64,000 nucleotides of DNA. It comes from Bugula neritina (taxonomy: Eukaryota > Bryozoa > Gymnolaemata > Cheilostomatida > Bugulidae). The position numbers and the translations under genes were made by a program. The notes under the pieces are model-generated. The model was not told the DNA's origin. It saw only the letters and a program-made list of their open reading frames with translations, and did no database searches. The stretch is from the NCBI GenBank assembly GCA_964035545.1, contig OZ037767.1, positions 10,344,207-10,408,206 of the forward strand. The letters are read 5' to 3'. This document shows, piece by piece, positions 60,201 to 64,000 of the stretch (its first letter is position 1; the number at the start of each line of letters is the position of its first letter).

Positions 60201-60493
60201 AAAACGTTAATTCAATGCGATAAGAGGGGGAGAGCAATTAAATGCATAATATTCAGGCATTTTCCTACTACATGTTCTATACTTCTACAGCATGCCCAGT
60301 GCTATGTCATCTAGTATTAATAAGTCCCAAGCTTGTTCAATGGCACAATAAAATTAGATTTCATATTTGAGTTACCTCCAATAGCTATTATGGTCTTGAG
60401 ATATTTAAATCTATCTAGTGAGGTCTTTTTTAGATCTACAATTTTCTTGCTAAGCTTCCTTATAATATCTCCTTGGGGTTTACTTTTAAACAT
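22445..60493 (-). CDS. RALGAPA1: Ral GTPase-activating protein subunit alpha (catalytic subunit)
   Basis: Forty-five exons (coordinates in the segment entries) join in frame to 5931 nt, about 1976 residues, from ATG at 60491-60493 to TAG at 22445-22447. Colinear similarity to vertebrate RALGAPA1/2 covers the N-terminus ([17 protein letters not shown]), the helical-repeat scaffold, [27 protein letters not shown], and the C-terminal Rap/Ral-GAP domain with its asparagine thumb in [11 protein letters not shown]. Known for the family: the alpha subunit pairs with RALGAPB, stimulates GTP hydrolysis on RalA/RalB, and is inhibited by Akt phosphorylation. The length matches vertebrate proteins of about 1870-2040 residues. 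All introns are GT-AG. The symbol is given at orthologue-group level; I cannot say whether it is nearer RALGAPA1 or RALGAPA2. The gene is convergent with the SMOC-like gene. Exon 14 (18 bp) is the least certain exon and is optional for the frame. Confidence 0.93.
24281..24890 (-). repeat. 43-bp minisatellite made of RALGAPA exon 43's 3' edge, donor and acceptor
   Basis: Read on the minus strand, each unit is a 30-nt exon-like piece beginning gtgtatatacaccatctcta and ending gccgaccaag, followed by gtaagtactgcag. The founding copy is the true end of exon 43, whose donor follows 24846. Thirteen further copies run to 24281, and the last uses gtgagt in place of gtaagt. The 13-nt spacer is too short to be an intron on its own. 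Confidence 0.93.
25126..25313 (+). mobile_element. tRNA-derived SINE, fullest copy (family 1)
   Basis: The head has an A-box-like tggtctaggggttagagc and a perfect B-box, gggttcgaacccc. The body (ggccattggtaatgttagga then agagcatccagtcataattt) and tail (cccatcaggggtttctc) are shared with the copies at 301, 13196 and 58600. The arms do not fold into an intact cloverleaf, so it is not called as a tRNA gene. It lies in the intron between RALGAPA exons 42 and 43. Confidence 0.75.
25315..25940. repeat. AT-rich tatagtatat-type simple sequence around exon 42
   Basis: Low-complexity words (tatagtatat, tatattacagtatat) occur on both sides of RALGAPA exon 42 (25479-25606), at about 25315-25440 and 25625-25940. 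Confidence 0.6.
27905..28630. repeat. ATA-rich simple sequence flanking exon 37
   Basis: Words such as atataatatacataatacta fill the introns on both sides of RALGAPA exon 37: 27905-28030 downstream and 28260-28630 upstream on the minus strand. The second stretch reaches the exon 36 donor. Confidence 0.65.
28990..29265 (+). repeat. About 30-bp minisatellite next to exon 35
   Basis: Units like gtgactagtgttagtatgag then ttactaaact repeat about eight times. The array ends roughly 20 bp from the donor of RALGAPA exon 35. Confidence 0.8.
29357..29462 (+). repeat. About 32-bp tandem repeat, 3 to 4 units
   Basis: Units gattgggcaatataagtaac then attgactat fill most of the 137-nt intron between RALGAPA exons 34 and 35. 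The array ends about 12 bp from the exon 34 donor. Confidence 0.8.
29640..30935 (+). repeat. 25-bp satellite of about 51 units filling RALGAPA intron 33
   Basis: The unit is actatatagttatattatat then acaac or acaat. The two variants are interspersed irregularly. The array occupies all but a few tens of bases of the 1322-nt intron (29622-30943), running from near the exon 34 acceptor to the exon 33 donor. Confidence 0.95.
33400..33765 (+). repeat. 18-bp minisatellite containing the exon 29 acceptor region
   Basis: The unit ctgttgtatatcacacat (variants cagctg, tacagcac) repeats about 20 times. On the minus strand the last unit is directly joined to the ctgtag acceptor of RALGAPA exon 29 (33396), so the usual pyrimidine tract is replaced by repeat. 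All long open frames here are repeat artefacts. Confidence 0.92.
34299..34343 (+). repeat. 5-bp microsatellite (tatca), about 9 units
   Basis: A run of catatcatatcatat lies about 47 bp upstream of the acceptor of RALGAPA exon 28. Confidence 0.9.
34985..35125 (+). repeat. 23-bp minisatellite adjoining exon 27
   Basis: The unit taatacggtattacagtata then gta repeats about five times. It begins within 10 bp of the acceptor of RALGAPA exon 27 (34975). Confidence 0.85.
35591..35675 (-). repeat. Triplicated acceptor of RALGAPA exon 25
   Basis: On the minus strand, units like gttgaataactgctgcagat recur three times at about 30-bp spacing. Each ends in ctgcag or actgcag. The copy nearest the exon is the acceptor used in the model (exon start 35594). 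Confidence 0.8.
36787..36890 (-). mobile_element. Dispersed repeat, family 2 (SINE-like) copy 2
   Basis: On the minus strand a B-box-like gttcgggtcctggttgaagt is followed by a body shared with 19389-19467. The plus-strand text gcagtaatggaggaattag and gaagttatactcttgtgaga marks the homology. It lies in the RALGAPA intron between exons 23 and 24. Confidence 0.55.
37770..37935 (-). repeat. About 56-66 bp tandem repeat carrying RALGAPA exon 21's donor
   Basis: The end of exon 21 and its donor (tatctatctctataaagg then gtatttatatacgc) recur almost unchanged 56 bp downstream, with a more diverged third copy beyond. Extending to the second donor would run into a TAA in frame. Confidence 0.82.
40675..41225 (+). 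repeat. 16-bp minisatellite, about 34 units
   Basis: The unit gagtgagtagtacaca repeats with few changes and starts about 20 bp upstream of the RALGAPA exon 18 acceptor. Because 16 is not a multiple of 3, all three minus frames stay open over the array; these are not genes. Confidence 0.93.
43130..43286 (+). repeat. 18-bp minisatellite, about 9 near-identical units
   Basis: The unit tatgggcagtagtagccg repeats with almost no variation in the intron between RALGAPA exons 15 and 16, which suggests recent expansion. Confidence 0.93.
46500..47345. repeat. AT-rich simple repeats on both sides of exon 10
   Basis: At 46500-46680 words like atagatgattactagatagt recur at about 45-bp spacing. At 47040-47345 ttatattactactatattat words recur. 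RALGAPA exon 10 (46697-46839) lies between them. Confidence 0.7.
47350..48461. other. Part of RALGAPA intron 9 with nothing recognised
   Basis: No exon, repeat family or RNA gene can be supported here. A 68-codon open frame at 47607-47813 has no recognisable motif and is not needed by the gene model. Confidence 0.4.
50105..50995 (+). repeat. 15-bp satellite filling RALGAPA intron 6
   Basis: The unit gtatattatattaca (variants with actaca, atcaca, gaat) repeats about 58 times. It occupies nearly the entire intron between exon 7 (start 50100) and exon 6 (end 51015). Confidence 0.93.
51225..51545 (+). repeat. About 20-bp minisatellite in RALGAPA intron 5
   Basis: Units such as gtaagtatagtatgtagagt repeat with deletions about 50 bp from the exon 6 acceptor. 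The plus strand carries many gtaagt words, but these are antisense to the gene. Confidence 0.85.
53210..53408 (+). repeat. 18-bp minisatellite, about 11 units
   Basis: The unit tataaagtgatcccaccg repeats with single substitutions. It lies about 150 bp upstream of RALGAPA exon 5 on the minus strand. Confidence 0.93.
54099..54136. repeat. Short hairpin
   Basis: gttagtatagttcttc and gaagaattatactaac pair with one mismatch across a short loop, in RALGAPA intron 4. Confidence 0.7.
54127..54357 (-). other. Exon-like open frame outside the transposon arm, function unknown
   Basis: A 76-codon minus-strand frame includes an AG acceptor (gttattgcag) followed by [20 protein letters not shown] and then [20 protein letters not shown]. 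The composition looks protein-like, but the frame is not needed by the RALGAPA model and I do not recognise it. It could be captured sequence, part of the transposon or chance. Confidence 0.25.
54376..57871. mobile_element. Foldback-like DNA transposon with arms of about 880 bp in RALGAPA intron 4
   Basis: The arms 54376-55250 and 56988-57871 are near-identical reverse complements. Paired coordinates sum to 112247 over most of their length, with a 9-bp change near the inner ends. The outer ends start aatagaccatgtaaaactca. Each arm also holds a smaller inverted pair, aagtgtaccaggtca and tgacctggtacactt. The 1.7 kb centre carries transposase remnants on the minus strand (next entry). I see no convincing target-site duplication. 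High arm identity points to recent formation or gene conversion. Confidence 0.88.
55238..56820 (-). pseudogene. Transposase remnant: THAP-like end, linker and HTH_Tnp_4, no DDE domain
   Basis: On the minus strand, 56820-56741 reads [20 protein letters not shown], resembling the C-terminal end of THAP domains fused to DDE_Tnp_4 transposases. Next, 56741-56349 gives a Ser/Lys-rich linker ending [20 protein letters not shown]. Then 55495-55238 gives [20 protein letters not shown] and continues [19 protein letters not shown] and [17 protein letters not shown], a good fit to the HTH_Tnp_4 helix-turn-helix. The catalytic DDE domain that should follow is absent; the inverted arm begins there instead. 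Such THAP plus DDE_Tnp_4 proteins belong to PIF/Harbinger/ISL2EU-type elements; the exact family is inference. It cannot transpose by itself. Confidence 0.75.
58590..58745 (-). mobile_element. SINE (family 1) copy, body and tail, minus strand
   Basis: On the minus strand gaagagcatgcagtcataat is followed by tgctcctttgtcacaagagt and then by cacgagggtttctcac. These match the body and tail of the copy at 25126 in the same order. The tRNA-like head is degenerate. Confidence 0.6.
58799..60493 (-). other. RALGAPA1: RALGAPA exons 1-4: N-terminus
   Basis: Exons are 60376-60493, 59862-59981, 59064-59113 and 58799-58856. The product starts [14 protein letters not shown] and continues through [20 protein letters not shown] and [12 protein letters not shown] to [19 protein letters not shown]. 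Each block matches the vertebrate N-terminal helical region in order. The donor of exon 4 is GTAAGT and leaves one base, which is completed in exon 5 across a 5.7 kb intron. Confidence 0.9.
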
Positions 60494-63400
60494 GGTACCT
60501 CATAGGTGCTCAGCACTAAAGAGGGCAATTAGCAAATTCATGCACCAGAAGACAATAACCTAAAAATATAGTATTCAATAAAATCACATTAGCATGAAAA
60601 CTTCAGCAATAATTAGTTCTGGGGTTTTGGACACTGAGCCCAACAAAAATGTCATAGCAAAATTTACTACAAAACCAATATAATATTTGGGCATACTACC
60701 CTGAAGTTGTATTTAGCTGATATTTAAGATACATGTGAATAATTTAATACTGCCTAAATGTAATGGGTGACGGACTCTTTAAGTATCTTCACTATTCAGA
60801 AAAAGAATTTCAACCTCAATCGTTGGCTGCTAGCAAATACAATTGGTTATGTTTACTTCACTCATCCTTTCATATTTACTTTTACCAAAATAAATGATTG
60901 GCTATTCTTAACCCTTACACCAGTCACATCAATATTTTGACCTTTGGTCTTGGAATAGTTACGAAGCTGAGCTTAGTTTCACCATTATAATTTTGATATA
61001 AAAACTACTTCATAAAATTTTAAAAAAGTTAAATACAAATATTTATAATTAATAATATAATTTTAAAGACATAAATTCAAATCAATCCTGACATGACAAT
61101 AAGCCTGCCAAACTTATATATAGTAATTTTAAAGCCAAAATAAAACCAATTTAGATGGTTATGAGCATCACCATTATCATATTCACACTGATAATTATAA
61201 TTATAACGCTACTTATATTGATACCAATAATGGTATTTTTTTGTTTTTAGCATTAGGCAAATATCAATTGAGAACTCAAATTTACAGTGACTATTAAGAA
61301 ACTAATTATCTAAATTTAAAGCACAAAATAAAATATAACAAATTATTTTATCTAATAGAAATTAATAGTTTACATTTTCAATGCTACTTTCAAATTAAAA
61401 TTTTTAGTTCAACTTGCCTACCTAAACTAGTGCAACATTTAACTACCCCTACTACACTCTACAGATATTACTACTAGCCTGGAAGTAATATAATTTTGTT
61501 ATTCATATTTACTCTAAGCACTTAGTACAACTATAACTATAGGTACTATTTCCACAACTAAATGTAACTAATGGTTAAATTTCAGATTGAACTTACTGTT
61601 AGATTAAGTTACAATTTATCTAACAGTACAAGTATAACTTAAAGTTAAAGTTTTCAAGTATTAAATTACCTTTTACTTACATAAAAGTTAGTTATATTCT
61701 AATTCAATTTTAGTCGCAGTGACTGTGTTACTTATAGTTATACGGTTTAGGACTAGTGCTTCTGTTAACGTATTCACTTTTAGCATAACTGATCAGTACC
61801 ACTACCAGCATGAGCATGGGTATAACTATCAGTATCATACAATGTGAGTATCACTACCAATATAACTATAAGTATGAATATCAATATAAATGTGATTGTA
61901 TAAATTTATAGATTAAAATAATATCAGACTCAGTAATTACTATTAGTATTAGTATTAATTATTATAAGTATTAGACTACTACTACTGTACTACTCATACT
62001 GATATTGTATTACTATTAATAGTAGTAGTATCACTATTAGTATTACTGATAGTACTAGTATTACTAAAAGCATAGTTATATTAATTATAATTAACTTATA
62101 AACAGAGTTAGCATAACACTTACCATAAGTATTAGTATTACTATTATTAATCATTAGTAATACTACATTACTAGTATTACTATTAGTATTAGTAATACTA
62201 ATAGTAATATTACTATTAGTATTACTATTAGTATTGCTTTTAGTAAAACTGAGTTTTAGTATTACTATTACTATTAGTATTCGTACAACTAATAACTATA
62301 AGTATAATTATAAATATAAACTTAGCCATAATTACTATTAGCCTTAGGCATTACCTTAGGCTTATCATTATGAGTCATCAGTCATGTGTCTAGGGCTTAT
62401 TATTTATAACATTATATTTTACCATTCATATATAAATTAATAATTATTGCAATAGGAATCTCAAATTTAATATGAATATTTCAATTTCAATTTGCAGTTC
62501 ATCCAATTTTTATTTGATCAGATACTCATAGTGATAGTCATGCTCATACTCATAGTCATATTCATATTGATATTGATACTGACTCTGAGTCTGATGGTCA
62601 TACTCATACTGATACAGAAATAAGTGCTGCGCTTTCAGAGAGAAAAATTATTGCAAGATATTTTTACACGTGGTTTATTTCAGATTTAGCTCCTCAAATC
62701 TTTTTGTATTTACCGATACAGTAATTGCAATTAACTTATATTTCACATCTACATTTACTTGAAATTCGCCAGTTTGCAGTTAAATTAATTCAGCCAGAAA
62801 CAGGAAATTGTGTTAACCACGCCTTCTTTTGACCTTGATTAATAACGTCTCGATATTGCATCTTTTTGTAATTTGAGACTTGTTTAGTTGTTGATAAATG
62901 TTATTTTGTTTTTTATTTTAAATTGCAGTAAATTTTTTATGTAAACAGTTTACTGTGGAATGTAAAATATTCAGATCATTAGACGTGCGGCTACGCATAT
63001 TGACATGCTTAGCACGAGTTTGTAGGAAAATTCCTATGTTATAACCGGTTCAAACTAGTTTGTTTAATTCCTTGGTGTTGAACCCGTAAATATAGTCATT
63101 TTATGGCGCGTTTGCTAATTTGATGTGAGCGTTTGGAAACTCGTGTCTTCTTTCTTCTCGTAAGTTGGCTTATTTAGTTGTTAGTGGAAATATTTTTGTT
63201 GATCAAGCGCAAGAGTCTTCTAACCGTGTAATTTAGCATCCTCATTTTGATTTTGTGAAATTTGATAGAAGTTCAAGTTGATTTCACTTATACTATAGTT
63301 ATACTTCTAGTAAGTAGTAGTTCTTTTCGGGTTTGGTTACTTAATTTAAATTTTAAACTACCAGACCCAGTAGCAGTAGCCAATGCCATTACCCATGCGG

Positions 63401-64000
63401 ATTACATCTATCAGTACCAACTTCGAGCAAAGCATTCTTCATCATTGTTATAATCTAACTTTAACTCATTGTGATTGTGATTATCATTGCGAATAAGAGT
63501 AAAAGTAACTTCTAACAGTAACTCCGACTTGGTAGCTCAAACTGTGAGTGTAACCGGTGTAACCTTAACCACTGTAACGGACTCTAACTCTTACATTAAT
63601 ACTAATAATAGAGTAATACCAATAGTACTATTAACACTTGCACCAACAGTTAAACTTAATGACTATTGAATCGAGTATCAGTAATAAATATTAATACTTA
63701 ACAATAATCATCAGTATCAGTACGACTATCACCATTATATTCACTTTCAGATAATAATATTAACTTTAATAATTATGGATATCACATTATCATTATGATT
63801 TTAATATCAGTGTAATTAATTTTAAATTTAATATCTGTTACAGTTACAATTAGTGAGTTACACTTACTGGCCTAACTTGACCATAACTATTAGTGTTTGT
63901 ACTTTGTAGTATGAGTTATAATATATTTCTTTAAATATGCTGTACTATATCAAAGTAATTTTATATATAAATATAAAATGTGTTTAATATAAATTTATTG
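60494..64000. other. Upstream region of RALGAPA; cryptically simple A/T sequence, no supported gene
   Basis: The RALGAPA promoter should lie just right of 60493. No TATA box is obvious. From about 61100 to 63950 the sequence is a mixture of short words such as attactattagtattac and actataactataagtataa, without a fixed period. Short open frames at 63262-63669 consist of these words and are not credible genes. I see no RNA gene. Confidence 0.45.

Noticed and set aside
63262-63669. Two 60-codon plus-strand frames near the right edge
   Set aside because: Their composition matches the surrounding simple A/T words and they have no family motif or splice partners.

Overview
The window is nuclear DNA of a metazoan, probably an invertebrate. 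It is very AT-rich, its genes are split by many GT-AG introns, and both large genes belong to animal families. I cannot assign a phylum. I built the gene models by hand, joining exons at splice sites and checking reading phase across every junction. No alignment was run.

Layout. (1) 18-1030, minus strand: the first four coding exons of a gene that runs off the left edge; about 183 residues are visible and I do not recognise it. (2) 1031-3322: a divergent promoter interval made largely of cryptically simple A/T sequence. (3) 3349-21058, plus strand: a complete 13-exon gene for a secreted calcium-binding matrix protein of the SMOC/SPARC group, about 636 residues. Its order is signal peptide, Kazal/follistatin, thyroglobulin-1, EF-hand (EC) pair, basic linker, thyroglobulin-1, EF-hand (EC) pair. 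The central EC-like unit is unusual, because vertebrate SMOC has a non-EC SMOC-specific region there. (4) 22445-60493, minus strand: a complete 45-exon gene for the catalytic alpha subunit of the Ral GTPase-activating complex (RALGAPA), about 1976 residues, including the Rap/Ral-GAP domain with its asparagine thumb. It is convergent with the SMOC-like gene; the two stop codons are about 1.4 kb apart. (5) 60494-64000: upstream sequence with the same cryptically simple texture as 1.2-3.1 kb and no supported gene.

Mobile DNA. There are at least two tRNA-type SINE families, three short inverted-repeat (MITE-like) elements in SMOC introns, and a 3.5 kb element in RALGAPA intron 4. That element has arms of about 880 bp in inverted orientation around a decayed THAP/HTH_Tnp_4 transposase that lacks its catalytic domain.

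The most striking feature is the tandem repeats. Almost every intron carries its own private minisatellite, usually starting at or within tens of bases of an exon edge. In several cases the repeat unit contains the exon edge and its splice site. At RALGAPA exon 43 this has made 14 donor sites. Each of the 13 extra copies is a potential 30-nt, phase-1/phase-1 mini-exon that would add ten residues in frame. The genes themselves are ordinary cell-signalling and matrix genes; I found no defence or biosynthetic system.
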